A stretch of 64,000 nt of DNA from Acidithiobacillus_B sp049965315 (GTDB lineage Bacteria > Pseudomonadota > Gammaproteobacteria > Acidithiobacillales > Acidithiobacillaceae). The notes under the pieces were generated by a model, which had not been told where the DNA came from, searched no databases, and saw only the letters and a program-made list of their open reading frames with translations. Of this stretch, positions 8,036-16,907 are shown in pieces (positions within the stretch are counted from its first letter, which is position 1; each line of letters starts with the position of its first letter). Both the position numbers and the translations under genes were made by a program. The stretch is taken from positions 1-64,000 of the forward strand of contig NZ_JBMFWL010000006.1 of assembly GCF_049965315.1 (NCBI RefSeq), in the 5' to 3' direction.

Positions 8036-9379
8036 CTAAAATGCGTAGGTCAGCATCACCCGGTTGTAGATGAAGGAATGCCCCGTGTTGAAACCGGCAC
8101 CATTACCAAATTGTGCGCTCGTTCCGGTAGCCAGTTCCACCCGGTCACGAATGGAAAGCCCCTTGAATGCGCCACCCGGGAAGTAGGTCAGATCAAAATA
8201 TGGATAACTGCTGCTACCATTATAATAGGTGGTGAAATGCGCGAAGGCCGCGATGGCCAGGAATTTCTGGCCCATCAAGTCAAGATGTTGTGCTATCTTG
8301 ATCTTGTAACCATGCCCAGGCCCCAGATTATCCGCAAAACCACGAATCATTGCCGTCGTATATAGTGGATCAGTGGCATAGCCCACGGTATAGGGTGACA
8401 CTATTCCACCGTTTAAAAATCCGCCGGTCTGTGGCGCAAGTGCGTTATAGGCCACACTCAACGTCCCGTCACCCATACCGGTTTTGTAGTTCACGCCACC
8501 AATGACGCCCCAGGCCGTGGCGTCAACCCCTTGCCGGGATAGCAGGGAACCACCCCACTCACGCATGTACTGGGCGCCCACAAATGGATCAAACCCCGTC
8601 CCGGTTTTCAGCGTATAATCCGCTGTCGTATAAAACATCTTGGCGAATTGATAAAAATCATAGTACCAAGCAGTCGCCTTGGCGCCCATCAGGGAATACG
8701 AGGCGCCAAAAGCCAGGGTACCACTGGTCGATGGGGCACCAGTCGGCAACTTTGTACCACCACCGTATAGTTCATCCCCCTCGTAATTAGCAGAATAAAA
8801 CAGGTTGTCATTGTAATAACTATTCGATGTGCGACTCTTCCAGCGGAAAATACGCATGCCATACAGATGCAAATCGTGATAAGGAGAAACATCGGCAAAC
8901 ACACCCTGATAAGTGGCGGGCAACATGCGTGAATCCGAGCCGTTCATCCAGGGCGTATCCAACTCCTGATCGCCCGCCCGGATCAACAGCGTTTTTGGAA
9001 TCTCATATTGGAGGTAAGCCTGCCCCAGGGCATCGATGGACTGCGGACCCATCACCGTCGTATCCAAATGTGGGTAGGTCGGCCCGCCACTGGTATCATT
9101 CGCCCCGAGCCCGTGCGCGGTAAAGAAACTGACGCCTACACCAAAGCCGCCCAGAAAAGATGCCGTCTTGATATTCAGGATACCACCCAGACTAAAGACA
9201 TCCTGATTGTAGGTATTGGGTCCGGTTGCACCATAATCCCGGCTGAAATAATAAGAGCGGATCTGGCCATCGATCTTGCTCTGCTTGAAAAAATCGGTCA
9301 GCGTTTCGGCTTGGGCTGAGACACTGACGCCACACAGGACGGCGACCGTCGCGATGACAATGCGCTTTTTGATAAACAC
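8036..9379 (-). CDS. OprD-family outer membrane porin
   Basis: This 447-residue outer membrane beta-barrel has a signal peptide (residues 1-24, cut after SAQA), alternating aromatic/hydrophobic strands and a terminal Phe (LTYAF), the usual BAM signal. Motifs SKIDGQIRSYYFSRDY near the mature start, LDTPWMNGSDSRMLP and AYLQYEIPKTLLIRAGDQ are typical of the OprD family, whose members import small organic acids, amino acids or ions. Substrate cannot be read from sequence. A tandem Pho box lies upstream, pointing to induction under phosphate limitation. Codons are visibly more AT-rich than in its neighbours, hinting at horizontal origin or relaxed codon use. It is monocistronic. Confidence 0.8.
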   Translation of the reverse strand: MFIKKRIVIATVAVLCGVSVSAQAETLTDFFKQSKIDGQIRSYYFSRDYGATGPNTYNQDVFSLGGILNIKTASFLGGFGVGVSFFTAHGLGANDTSGGPTYPHLDTTVMGPQSIDALGQAYLQYEIPKTLLIRAGDQELDTPWMNGSDSRMLPATYQGVFADVSPYHDLHLYGMRIFRWKSRTSNSYYNDNLFYSANYEGDELYGGGTKLPTGAPSTSGTLAFGASYSLMGAKATAWYYDFYQFAKMFYTTADYTLKTGTGFDPFVGAQYMREWGGSLLSRQGVDATAWGVIGGVNYKTGMGDGTLSVAYNALAPQTGGFLNGGIVSPYTVGYATDPLYTTAMIRGFADNLGPGHGYKIKIAQHLDLMGQKFLAIAAFAHFTTYYNGSSSYPYFDLTYFPGGAFKGLSIRDRVELATGTSAQFGNGAGFNTGHSFIYNRVMLTYAF

Positions 9380-9419
9380 AACACCCCCCTCTTTTGGTGT
9401 TCTTGAAATGATGCCGCCT

Positions 9420-9475
9420 ATGGTAAAGGGCTAACATGACACTATTATGACGTTTTTATGAACTTTTTGTGACGC
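9420..9475 (-). promoter_or_regulatory. tandem Pho box and -10 element upstream of the porin
   Basis: Reading the minus strand from 9475, four heptamers follow each other with exactly 4 A/T-rich spacer bases (11-base period): GCGTCAC-AAAA-AGTTCAT-AAAA-ACGTCAT-AATA-GTGTCAT. The PhoB half-site consensus is CTGTCAT and matches 4, 4, 5 and 6 of 7. Ten bases after the last repeat lies TACCAT (9420-9425), a possible -10, at the distance seen in E. coli pho promoters where the box replaces the -35. The porin start follows 41 bases later. Confidence 0.7.
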
Positions 9476-9616
9476 TATCTCCATATAAATACAATCCCCG
9501 GTCACCTTCGGCGAACGGAGTGCCGCGCGACGGAATCCCCATCATCCCCAAAAGTCTTTGCATTACCCGATGTTCGTGGGAAACTGCAACCTGATCTGTT
9601 GCCCACCGGGATCCGC

Positions 9617-10546
9617 ATGCCACTGGAAATCCGTCACCTGCGCACTATTGAGGCAGTCGCCCAGTTCGGCAGCCTCGCCGCGGCGGCGCAACGTCTGCAC
9701 CTCACCCAGTCCGCGCTCTCCCACCAGTTGCGCGGGCTGGAAGCAGAATATGGCGTCAGTCTCCTGGACCGGGAACGTGGCGCGCAGTTGCGCCTGAGCC
9801 CGGCAGGGGAACGGCTCCTGGCCTTGGCGCGTGAAGTGCTGCCCCTGCTGCGCCAAACCCAGGAGGAGTTGCGGCGGTTGGCGGCCGGCAGCAGCGGGCG
9901 GCTGCGCATTGCCGTGGAGTGCCATACCTGTTTTGACTGGCTGACGCCGGCCATGGACCGCTTCCGCGAGGAGTGGCCGGCGGTGGAGATGGATCTGCTG
10001 TCGGGCTTTCAGGATCCCTTGCCCCTGCTGCAAAGCGGGCAGGCGGATCTGGCGATACTGGCGGCACCCGAGAACGCCGTGGCCGGTATCTGCATTCACC
10101 CCCTCTTTCGCTATGAGGTGGTGGGCCTGGTCAGCCCCCGCCATCCCCTGGCCGAGCGCGATTTCCTCTTGCCCGAGGACTTCCTGGAGGAAACCCTCAT
10201 CAGCTATCCCGTCGAAGACCGGCGCCTGGATCTGCTCCGCGACTTTCTCCTCCCGGCGGGCGTGCAGCCCTGGCGGCGACGCCACGCCGAACTGACGGTC
10301 ATCATCCTCCAGCTCGTCGCCTCCGGACAGGGTGTGGCCGCCTTGCCCGCCTGGGCGGTGGGGAGCTATGGCGAAAAGGGCTACGTTCGCGCCCTGCCCC
10401 TGGGGCCGGAAGGGCTCTGGCAGACCCTCCACGCCGCCACCACCGCGGCCCAGGCCGTCCTGCCGCACATGCAGGCATTCCTCGCCGAAGTGCGCCGCGG
10501 CGTGACGGCCAATCTGACGGGGGTGGAGCCCTGGCAAGAAGCGTAG
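9617..10546 (+). CDS. metR: LysR-type transcriptional regulator, MetR-like
   Basis: This is a 309-residue LysR-family regulator. The N-terminal winged helix-turn-helix (LEIRHLRTIEAVAQFGSLAAAAQRLHLTQSALSHQ, about 3-37) is followed by the effector domain. The segment LRIAVECHTCFDWLTPAMDRF..WPAVEMDLLSG is very close to E. coli MetR (IAIECHSCIQWLTPALENF), as is ISYPVEDRRLDLLRDFLLPAG. MetR activates methionine biosynthesis genes with homocysteine as co-effector. No met gene is adjacent, so the target is not shown by context. A TTG at 9599 is in frame, but the ATG at 9617 lies directly before the conserved start. It is divergent from the porin. Confidence 0.82.
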   Translation: MPLEIRHLRTIEAVAQFGSLAAAAQRLHLTQSALSHQLRGLEAEYGVSLLDRERGAQLRLSPAGERLLALAREVLPLLRQTQEELRRLAAGSSGRLRIAVECHTCFDWLTPAMDRFREEWPAVEMDLLSGFQDPLPLLQSGQADLAILAAPENAVAGICIHPLFRYEVVGLVSPRHPLAERDFLLPEDFLEETLISYPVEDRRLDLLRDFLLPAGVQPWRRRHAELTVIILQLVASGQGVAALPAWAVGSYGEKGYVRALPLGPEGLWQTLHAATTAAQAVLPHMQAFLAEVRRGVTANLTGVEPWQEA

Positions 10547-10570
10547 CTCATCCCAACGAGCCACCTATCC

Positions 10571-10592
10571 CGTAGGAACGGCCCATGGCCGC
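10571..10592 (+). repeat. REP-like palindromic element, copy 1
   Basis: CGTAGGAACGGCCCATGGCCGC closely matches a second element at 57275-57300 (CGTAGGAGCGGCCCACAGCCGC) and forms a GCGGCC/GGCCGC-like hairpin. It lies in the metR-hemN spacer. The form is that of REP elements scattered in many gammaproteobacterial genomes; only two copies are in this window. Confidence 0.5.
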
Positions 10593-10624
10593 CGCCAGCG
10601 GCTGCCCGCTCGGAAGGCGGGGAC

Positions 10625-10653
10625 TTGACACAGGATCGTTGTTTCCCGCTAAA
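10625..10653 (+). promoter_or_regulatory. possible promoter of hemN
   Basis: A perfect -35 (TTGACA, 10625-10630) is followed after 17 bases by GCTAAA, a 3/6 match to the -10. It sits 78 bases upstream of hemN. No FNR/Anr box (TTGAT-N4-ATCAA) is seen, although hemN is often oxygen-regulated. Confidence 0.4.
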
Positions 10654-10730
10654 GCGGTCGCATCTCACCGGCACCACCTGCCCATGGACGGCGCCCTGCG
10701 CTATGCTATGGTCCCGAAGGGGGTATTGCC

Positions 10731-12113
10731 ATGTCCAAGCAGGAACTCGTTTTTGACGCCGATCTCATCCGCCGTTACGACCAGCCCGGTCCGCGCTACA
10801 CGTCTTATCCCACCGCACCCCATTTTCACCGCGGTTTTGACGAAGCGGCGCTGATCCGCGAGATGGCGGCATCCAACGCCGGCGCGCGGCCGCTGTCGCT
10901 CTACTTCCATCTGCCCTTTTGCGAACACCTGTGTTTTTATTGCGCCTGCACCAAGATCGTCACCCGCCACCACGAATGGGGCACCCCCTATGTGGCCCGC
11001 CTAGACCGGGAAATGGCGCTGGTCCGCCGGCACATCGACGGCGGGCGGCCGGTCACCCAGCTCCATTTCGGCGGCGGCACGCCCACCTTTCTCCGCCAGG
11101 CGGACATGGCCGCCCTGCTGGATCGCATTCGCCACCATTTCCACCTGCTCCCCGACGACCAGGGCGAGTACGGCATCGAGCTCGACCCCCGCGCCTTGGA
11201 GCCGGGCACCCTGGCGCTCCTCCGGGACTTCGGCTTCAACCGCATCAGCTTAGGGGTGCAGGATCTGGATCCCGAGGTGCAAAAGGCCGTTCACCGCGAG
11301 CAAAGCGAGGAACTGACCTTTGCCGTCCTGGACGAGGCGCGGGGCCTGGGCTACCGTTCCGCCAGCCTCGACCTCATCTACGGGCTGCCCCTGCAGACGG
11401 AGGACAGCTTTGCCCGCACCCTGGAGCGGGTGCTTCATTGGCGCCCCGATCGCCTCTCCATCTTCAACTACGCCCATCTGCCCAACCGCTTCCAGCCCCA
11501 GCAGCGCATCCGCGATGAAGACCTCCCCGGCCCCGACGCCAAACTGCGCATCCTCGCCAACAGCATCGGGCAACTGCAGGCGGCGGGCTATGTCTACATC
11601 GGCATGGACCACTTCGCCCTCCCCGACGATGAACTGGCCCTCGCCCAGCGCGACGGCACGCTCTACCGCAACTTCCAGGGCTACTCCACCCATGCCGGGG
11701 CCGACCTCCTGGCCTTCGGCATGAGCGCCATTGCCATGGTCGGGCCGTCTTACAGTCAGAACCTCAAGGAGCTGGACGCCTGGGGAGCGGCCGTGGACAG
11801 CGGCCACCTGCCGGTGGAGCGCGGCCTGCGCCTGAGCGACGAGGACCTCCTGCGCCGCCATATCATCACCCGCCTCATCTGCGACTTCGCCCTGGACTTC
11901 GACCGCATTGCCGCGCAGTTCGGCATCGACTTTCCGCAGCACTTCGCCGCCATCCTCCCCCGCCTCCGGCAGATGGCCGGCGACGGTCTGCTGCGGATGG
12001 ATGCCGGCGGCCTCACCGTCACCCCCCAGGGCCGCCTCCTCATCCGCCACGTCTGCATGGCCTTCGATGCCTATCTGGATGTCAAGCCCGTCCAGTATTC
12101 GCGAGTGATCTGA
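10731..12113 (+). CDS. hemN: oxygen-independent coproporphyrinogen III oxidase
   Basis: This 460-residue radical SAM enzyme converts coproporphyrinogen III to protoporphyrinogen IX without oxygen, in haem synthesis. The 4Fe-4S motif CxxxCxxC plus a fourth Cys is at 64/68/71/73 (LPFCEHLCFYCACTK). FGGGTPTFL, the family motif YTSYPTAPHF near residue 23, NRISLGVQDLDP and the C-terminal HemN domain (RHIITRLICDFALDF) all follow. These features separate true HemN from HemW. AAGGGGG lies 7 bases before the ATG. It is a separate transcription unit from the other haem gene here, hemL. Confidence 0.95.
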   Translation: MSKQELVFDADLIRRYDQPGPRYTSYPTAPHFHRGFDEAALIREMAASNAGARPLSLYFHLPFCEHLCFYCACTKIVTRHHEWGTPYVARLDREMALVRRHIDGGRPVTQLHFGGGTPTFLRQADMAALLDRIRHHFHLLPDDQGEYGIELDPRALEPGTLALLRDFGFNRISLGVQDLDPEVQKAVHREQSEELTFAVLDEARGLGYRSASLDLIYGLPLQTEDSFARTLERVLHWRPDRLSIFNYAHLPNRFQPQQRIRDEDLPGPDAKLRILANSIGQLQAAGYVYIGMDHFALPDDELALAQRDGTLYRNFQGYSTHAGADLLAFGMSAIAMVGPSYSQNLKELDAWGAAVDSGHLPVERGLRLSDEDLLRRHIITRLICDFALDFDRIAAQFGIDFPQHFAAILPRLRQMAGDGLLRMDAGGLTVTPQGRLLIRHVCMAFDAYLDVKPVQYSRVI

Positions 12114-12128
12114 GGCGCAACCTTTTCC

Positions 12129-12157
12129 TTGACTTTCCAGGCCCTTCTCCTTATCTT
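12129..12157 (+). promoter_or_regulatory. promoter of the rpmH operon
   Basis: TTGACT (12129-12134) and TATCTT (12152-12157) are separated by 17 bases, a good sigma-70 promoter, 38 bases before rpmH. It sits just after the hemN stop and should drive rpmH-rnpA-yidD-yidC-mnmE. Confidence 0.6.
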
Positions 12158-12195
12158 CTCTGGCCTTAAACGAGCATTCCGTAGGAACCGATCCC

Positions 12196-12330
12196 ATGAA
12201 GCGTACCTTTCAACCCAGCATCATCCATCGCAAGCGGACCCATGGTTTTCGCGCCCGCATGGCCACCCCCTCCGGTCGCCTTGTCTTGAAGCGCCGTCGC
12301 GCCAAGGGCCGTCGTCGCCTGTCCGCCTAA
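12196..12330 (+). CDS. rpmH: 50S ribosomal protein L34
   Basis: This 44-residue, highly basic protein starts MKRTFQPSIIHRKRTHGFRAR and ends GRRRLSA, an essentially canonical L34 of the large ribosomal subunit. It opens the rpmH-rnpA-yidD-yidC-mnmE run found near origins in many bacteria. The length is typical (44-46 residues). Confidence 0.97.
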   Translation: MKRTFQPSIIHRKRTHGFRARMATPSGRLVLKRRRAKGRRRLSA

Positions 12331-12334
12331 GGAC

Positions 12335-12709
12335 ATGCCACTGGCGGCGGGCCGTTCCTTCCGCTTGACGCGAACCGAGCGGCTGCGCAGCAAGACCGAC
12401 ATCCAGCGGGCGTTGCGCCATGGGAAGAAGCGGGTCTTTCCGGAGCTGGTGATTTACACGCTCCCCAACTCCCTGGACAAGCCGCGTCTGGGGCTGGCCG
12501 TAAGCCGCAAGGTCGGCGGTGCCGTCCAGCGCAATCTGGTCAAACGCCGTCTGCGCGAGGCCTTCCGCCTGCGTACCCGGCCGTGGCCCGCCTGGGACGT
12601 CATGGTAGTGGCCCGCAACAGCAGCAAGGACCTGTCCCTGGATGCCATGCGGGAGCGGCTGGATCGTGTCCTGGGACATGGGGGAGCCGCAACGTGCGCC
12701 ACATCCTGA
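12335..12709 (+). CDS. rnpA: ribonuclease P protein component
   Basis: This 124-residue basic protein partners the RNase P RNA in 5' maturation of tRNAs. The signature RNLVKRRLREAFR (about 69-81) and the N-terminal RLTRTERLRSKTDIQRALRHGKK are present. It begins 4 bases after rpmH and overlaps yidD by 16 bases, so these genes are probably translationally coupled. Confidence 0.95.
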   Translation: MPLAAGRSFRLTRTERLRSKTDIQRALRHGKKRVFPELVIYTLPNSLDKPRLGLAVSRKVGGAVQRNLVKRRLREAFRLRTRPWPAWDVMVVARNSSKDLSLDAMRERLDRVLGHGGAATCATS

Positions 12710-12903
12710 TCCTTTTCGTTCGCGCCTACCAATACTTGCTCAGCCCTTTTCTCGGACATAGTTGCCGCTACTACCCGACTTGTTCAGAATATGCCTGCCA
12801 GGCCCTGGCGCGCCATGGCGTGATCAAGGGGTCCTGGCTCGCCATCAAACGTATCGGCCGCTGCCATCCCTGGCATCCGGGCGGTGTAGATCCGGTTCCT
12901 TAA
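12694..12903 (+). CDS. yidD: membrane protein insertion efficiency factor YidD
   Basis: This 69-residue protein starts at GTG 12694, with GGGGAG upstream at good spacing. It shows the family's features: an N-terminal amphipathic helix (ILILFVRAYQYLLSPF), then CRYYPTCSEYACQALARHG, then KRIGRCHPWHPGGVDPVP. YidD assists insertion of inner membrane proteins together with YidC, encoded next. The reading frame overlaps the end of rnpA, a common arrangement. Confidence 0.93.
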   Translation: MRHILILFVRAYQYLLSPFLGHSCRYYPTCSEYACQALARHGVIKGSWLAIKRIGRCHPWHPGGVDPVP

Positions 12904-12920
12904 AATACCACTGGGGCTCC

Positions 12921-14519
12921 ATGGACACGCAGAAGACCATCCTCGCCGTCGCACTGTCGGTTATCGTCCTCCTGCTCTTTCAAGCCTGGATGGAGCGCGA
13001 ATCTCCCCATCCCACCACAGGGACCGTTGCGACCGCCCAAAGCCCGCGCAGCCCCGCCGCGGCCGCACCCATCGCCGCAGCGCCGCCGACCACCAGCGCG
13101 GCCGTGGCCCAGGCCCCCGCCAGCCTGAGCATGGGGGGACCGAGCATCCCCTTCCAAACTCGGGTATTTACCGGCCGGATCGCCCTCCTGGGCGGCGGCA
13201 TCGAAACCCTGGGCCTGCGCGATTACCCCGTGTCCGTGGACAACCCCGCCCCCTATCCTCTCCTCGATACCCAAACCCAGCGCCTGACGGTACAGCAGAG
13301 CGGTTTTGTGGCAAGGGACGGTGAAGTGCTGGAGCCGCAATACAGCGCTCCTCAACAGCAGGGCCCCCTGGGCCGGGAGCCCATCACGCTGAACGGCCGG
13401 GCAGGGCCCCTCAAGGTGGAAAAGACCCTCATCTTCCAGCCCGACAGCTATGTGGTGGAGGAACGGATTCAGGTCACCAATACCGGCGCCACGCCCTGGA
13501 GCGGCAGCTACTTCGATCAGATCCTGCGCAATGGCCGGGAAGAAAGCCACTGGTTCATGTCCATCTTTACCGGTGCGGTCCTCCAGCACGACGGTAGCTT
13601 CAGCAAGGAGAGCTTCAGCGATCTGCGCAGCCACCCCGTCGTCCGCCAGGGGCCGGGCTGGGCGGGCATGATGGACCATTACTTTCTGACCGCCGTCCTG
13701 CCGCCCAAGGACAGTCCGAGCCAGGTCTACGCCCGTCCCGTCGGCGAAAATTACGCCGCCGGCGTTACGCTGGCCTTACCTACCCTGGCCCCTGGCCAGA
13801 GCACCACGATCCACCAGGAATTTTTCCTTGGACCCAAGCTCCAGCAGACCCTCGCCGGCCTCGGCCGCGGCCTGGAGCAAACCGTGGACTATGGCTGGTT
13901 CGCCGTCATTGCCGAGCCCATGCACTCGCTCCTCAACTGGTTCCATGGCCTGACCGGCAACTGGGGGCTGGCCATCGTGCTGCTGGTGGTGGTCGTCAAG
14001 GCGCTCTTCTTCTATCCCTCGGCCATCAGCTACCGCTCCATGGCCAACATGCGCAAGCTCCAGCCCAAACTGGAACAGATCCGCAAGGACTGTGGGGATG
14101 ACCGGCAAAAGATGGGGCCGGCGATGATGGAGCTCTACCGTAGCGAGAAGGTCAACCCCATGGCCGGCTGCCTGCCCATCTTCATCCAGATGCCGGTCTT
14201 CATCTCTCTGTACTGGGTATTGGTGGAGAGCGTCTCCCTGCGTCAGGCGCCCTTCATCCTGTGGATCCATGACCTTGCCGCACCCGATCCCTACTACATC
14301 CTGCCCCTGCTCATGGGGGTGAGCATGTTCATCCAGCAGCGTCTCAACCCGGCGCCCTCGGACCCCATGCAGAAACGGATCATGTCGGCGCTGCCGGTGG
14401 TTTTTGCCGTCTTTTTCTCCTTTTTCCCGGCCGGGCTCGTGCTTTACTGGCTGGTGAACAACCTCATCTCCATTGGCCAGCAATATTTCATCACCCGACG
14501 CATCCTGGCCAGCACCTAG
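12921..14519 (+). CDS. yidC: membrane protein insertase YidC
   Basis: This is a 532-residue inner membrane insertase. A signal-anchor helix (about 5-23) precedes an Ala/Pro-rich linker and the large periplasmic P1 domain (about 70-330). The conserved five-helix core follows, with WGLAIVLLVVVVKALFFYP, NPMAGCLPIFIQMPVFISLYW and FFPAGLVLYWLVNNLIS. It inserts proteins alone or with SecYEG. The ATG at 12921 was chosen because the protein then begins MDTQKTILAV like homologues; no strong ribosome site is visible, so coupling with yidD (17 bases upstream) is likely. Confidence 0.96.
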   Translation: MDTQKTILAVALSVIVLLLFQAWMERESPHPTTGTVATAQSPRSPAAAAPIAAAPPTTSAAVAQAPASLSMGGPSIPFQTRVFTGRIALLGGGIETLGLRDYPVSVDNPAPYPLLDTQTQRLTVQQSGFVARDGEVLEPQYSAPQQQGPLGREPITLNGRAGPLKVEKTLIFQPDSYVVEERIQVTNTGATPWSGSYFDQILRNGREESHWFMSIFTGAVLQHDGSFSKESFSDLRSHPVVRQGPGWAGMMDHYFLTAVLPPKDSPSQVYARPVGENYAAGVTLALPTLAPGQSTTIHQEFFLGPKLQQTLAGLGRGLEQTVDYGWFAVIAEPMHSLLNWFHGLTGNWGLAIVLLVVVVKALFFYPSAISYRSMANMRKLQPKLEQIRKDCGDDRQKMGPAMMELYRSEKVNPMAGCLPIFIQMPVFISLYWVLVESVSLRQAPFILWIHDLAAPDPYYILPLLMGVSMFIQQRLNPAPSDPMQKRIMSALPVVFAVFFSFFPAGLVLYWLVNNLISIGQQYFITRRILAST

Positions 14520-14537
14520 GGGCGCCCGGCCCCGGCC

Positions 14538-15890
14538 ATGAGCCGCTACCAGCAGGGCGATAGCATTGCCGCCATCGCCACCCCGCCCGGGGTGGGTGGG
14601 GTCGGCATCCTCCGCCTCTCGGGCCCGGGCGCCTTGGGCATCGCCCTGGAAATCACCCGGAGCCGGACGCTGCGCCCGCGTCACGCTCATTTTCGGCGTT
14701 TCCATGAGGCGGACGGAGCCCTCATCGACCACGGGATCTGCCTCTATTTCCCGGCGCCGGCCAGCTATACCGGTGAAGATGTGGTGGAGCTGCAGGGCCA
14801 CGGCAGCCCTGCCGCCTTGGGCGCCCTCCTGGCCCGCGCCATCGCCTTGGGCGCGCGCGCGGCGCGAGCCGGAGAATTCAGCGAAAGGGCCTTTCTCAAC
14901 GGCCGCCTGGACCTCGCCCAGGCGGAGGCCGTGGCCGACCTCATCCATGCCCGCAGCGCTATCCAGGCACGAGCCGCCGCAGCCAGCCTGGAGGGGGCTT
15001 TTTCCACCGCCGTGACTGGCATTCACGACGCCCTGTTGACCCTGCGCGCCTGGATCGAGGCGGGACTGGATTTTTCCGAGGAAGAGCTCGGGGCCGAATA
15101 CGAAGAGACCATCGCCCGGCAGCTCAGCGCCCTGGCCGCCGCTCTGGACGATCTTCTGGCCACGACCCGGCACGGCGCCCGCCTGGCCATGGGTGGGCGG
15201 GTAGTCCTGGCAGGCCGTCCCAACGTCGGCAAATCCAGCCTGCTCAATGCCCTCGCCCAGCGCGATACGGCCATTGTCACCGCCATCCCCGGCACCACCC
15301 GCGACCTGCTGCGGGAAGAAATCCTCATCGACGGCCTGCCCGTCGAGCTCATTGATACCGCGGGGCTGCGCCAGGCCGGCGATGCCGTGGAGGCCGAAGG
15401 CATTGCCCGCGCCCGCAAGATCCTGGAAAGCGCGCAATGCGTCCTCCTGGTCGCAGATGCGGCCAGCGGCTGGCAGGCCGAGGACAGCGAGATCCTGGCG
15501 GCCCTTCCCGCCCGGCCACGGCTCATATTGTGGAACAAGGCCGACCTGGTACCTCGTTCCCCCTCCGGCCCCGAGGGGGAAAAGAGCCTCGCGGTTTCGG
15601 CGCGCAGCGGCACGGGGCTGGAGGAGTTGCGCACCGCGATGGCGGGGGCCCTGGGCTGGACGGACAGCGCCGCCACGCCCTTCAGCGCCCGCCGCCGCCA
15701 TGTGGAGGCCCTGGAAAGCTGCCGCCGCCATCTGCAACAGGCCCTCGGCCTACACCAGCAACAGGCCCCGGCCGAACTGGTGGCCGAAGCCCTGCGGCTG
15801 GCCGGCAGCCACCTGGCCGAGATCACCGGACAGGTAGGGGTGGAAGATCTCCTCGGCAAGATTTTTGGCAGTTTTTGCGTGGGCAAATAA
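14538..15890 (+). CDS. mnmE: tRNA modification GTPase MnmE
   Basis: This is a 450-residue GTPase. With MnmG it makes the (carboxymethyl)aminomethyl modification of wobble uridine 34 in tRNAs. The N-terminal tetrahydrofolate-binding domain begins DSIAAIATPPGVGGVGILRLSGP. The G domain carries GRPNVGKSS (about 225), PGTTRD, DTAGLR (about 272) and NKAD (about 332). The protein ends FCVGK with the conserved C-terminal Cys. Its partner mnmG is not adjacent but lies 45 kb away at 60455. Confidence 0.96.
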   Translation: MSRYQQGDSIAAIATPPGVGGVGILRLSGPGALGIALEITRSRTLRPRHAHFRRFHEADGALIDHGICLYFPAPASYTGEDVVELQGHGSPAALGALLARAIALGARAARAGEFSERAFLNGRLDLAQAEAVADLIHARSAIQARAAAASLEGAFSTAVTGIHDALLTLRAWIEAGLDFSEEELGAEYEETIARQLSALAAALDDLLATTRHGARLAMGGRVVLAGRPNVGKSSLLNALAQRDTAIVTAIPGTTRDLLREEILIDGLPVELIDTAGLRQAGDAVEAEGIARARKILESAQCVLLVADAASGWQAEDSEILAALPARPRLILWNKADLVPRSPSGPEGEKSLAVSARSGTGLEELRTAMAGALGWTDSAATPFSARRRHVEALESCRRHLQQALGLHQQQAPAELVAEALRLAGSHLAEITGQVGVEDLLGKIFGSFCVGK

Positions 15891-15935
15891 GCGCGCCTGT
15901 TCAAGCCAAGGCGATCCTCCTGAGCGGACTATCCC

Positions 15936-16841
15936 TCAGTAAGGCGGCGTCCATCCCGGCGGCTGATCCTTGAAGCGGCGATGCACCCACCAGTATTGCT
16001 CCGGGGCGCGACGGATGGCCTGTTCCAGGCTCCGGTTCATGGCGGCGGCATCCTGCTCGGCATCGCCGCTGGGGAACTGGGGCCCCATGGGGATGATCTC
16101 GATGCGAAAGCCCTTTCCCCAGGGCAGACGGTAGGCGAAAAGGCCGAAAACGGGCGTATCTTGGCGCGCGGCCAGACGTCCCAGCAAGGGGGTGGTACAG
16201 GCCGGACGACCAAAAAATGGGGCACAGACACCCTCGCTGGGATCGACATTCTGGTCCGGCAGGACGCCCACGGCGGTACCCTGCTTCAGCGCCTGCAAGA
16301 GGGGACGGATGCCGTTTTCCTTCTTGCTCAGGCGGGCGCCGCTGCGGCCGCGGCCCGCGACCATGAGCGCGTTGATGGCAGGATTGCGGGTATCCATATA
16401 CATCACAGTCACCGGCCAACGCTGGCCGATATAGAGGACTGCGGCCTCCCAGGCGCCCAGGTGCGCGGTAAAGAGGATGACGCCCCGCCCCTCGGCCATG
16501 GCCGCATCCACCGCCGCGGCGCCGGAGACCTCGCGAATCAGGCCCAGGGCGCGGGGGAGGGGCCAATACCAGAGGGGGCCCAGATCCAGCGCGGCCTGGC
16601 CGAGGGCGCGAAAATGGCGGCGGCGCAGTCGCTGCCGGTCCCTGGGGCTGGCGGCCGGGTAGGCAATGGCAAGGTTCGTATCCACCACCCGGCTGGTTCG
16701 CCGCAGGGTGAGCATGGCCACACAACCCAGTCCCGCGCCGGCCATGGCACGCAGGGCATCGGGCAGCAGCGCCGCCAACCGCAAGGTGAGCGCCGCCCAC
16801 TGGGCAAGCACTTTCTGCCCCAGCGTACTTTCCTGTGCCAT
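15936..16841 (-). CDS. lipid A acyltransferase, LpxL/HtrB family
   Basis: This 301-residue LPLAT-superfamily acyltransferase has the catalytic HxxxxE (HLGAWE, about 126-131), then DQNVDPSEGVCAPFFGRPACTTP and PEQYWWVHRRFK near the C-terminus, as in HtrB/LpxL and LpxM. A hydrophobic N-terminal segment should anchor it to the inner membrane, where it would add a secondary acyl chain to Kdo2-lipid IVA. Which of the late acyltransferases it is cannot be told. GGAGGGAAG lies directly before the ATG at 16841. It is divergent from nadD and convergent with mnmE. Confidence 0.85.
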   Translation of the reverse strand: MAQESTLGQKVLAQWAALTLRLAALLPDALRAMAGAGLGCVAMLTLRRTSRVVDTNLAIAYPAASPRDRQRLRRRHFRALGQAALDLGPLWYWPLPRALGLIREVSGAAAVDAAMAEGRGVILFTAHLGAWEAAVLYIGQRWPVTVMYMDTRNPAINALMVAGRGRSGARLSKKENGIRPLLQALKQGTAVGVLPDQNVDPSEGVCAPFFGRPACTTPLLGRLAARQDTPVFGLFAYRLPWGKGFRIEIIPMGPQFPSGDAEQDAAAMNRSLEQAIRRAPEQYWWVHRRFKDQPPGWTPPY

Positions 16842-16907
16842 CTTCCCTCCATTCCCGCCAACACCAGCGCTTTCCTTAACCGCGGCCCTTGGTTATATTG
16901 CTCGCTT

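Noticed and set aside
10547..10730. FNR/Anr box for oxygen control of hemN
   Set aside because: No TTGAT-N4-ATCAA or near match was found; only a sigma-70-like -35 and a REP element are visible.
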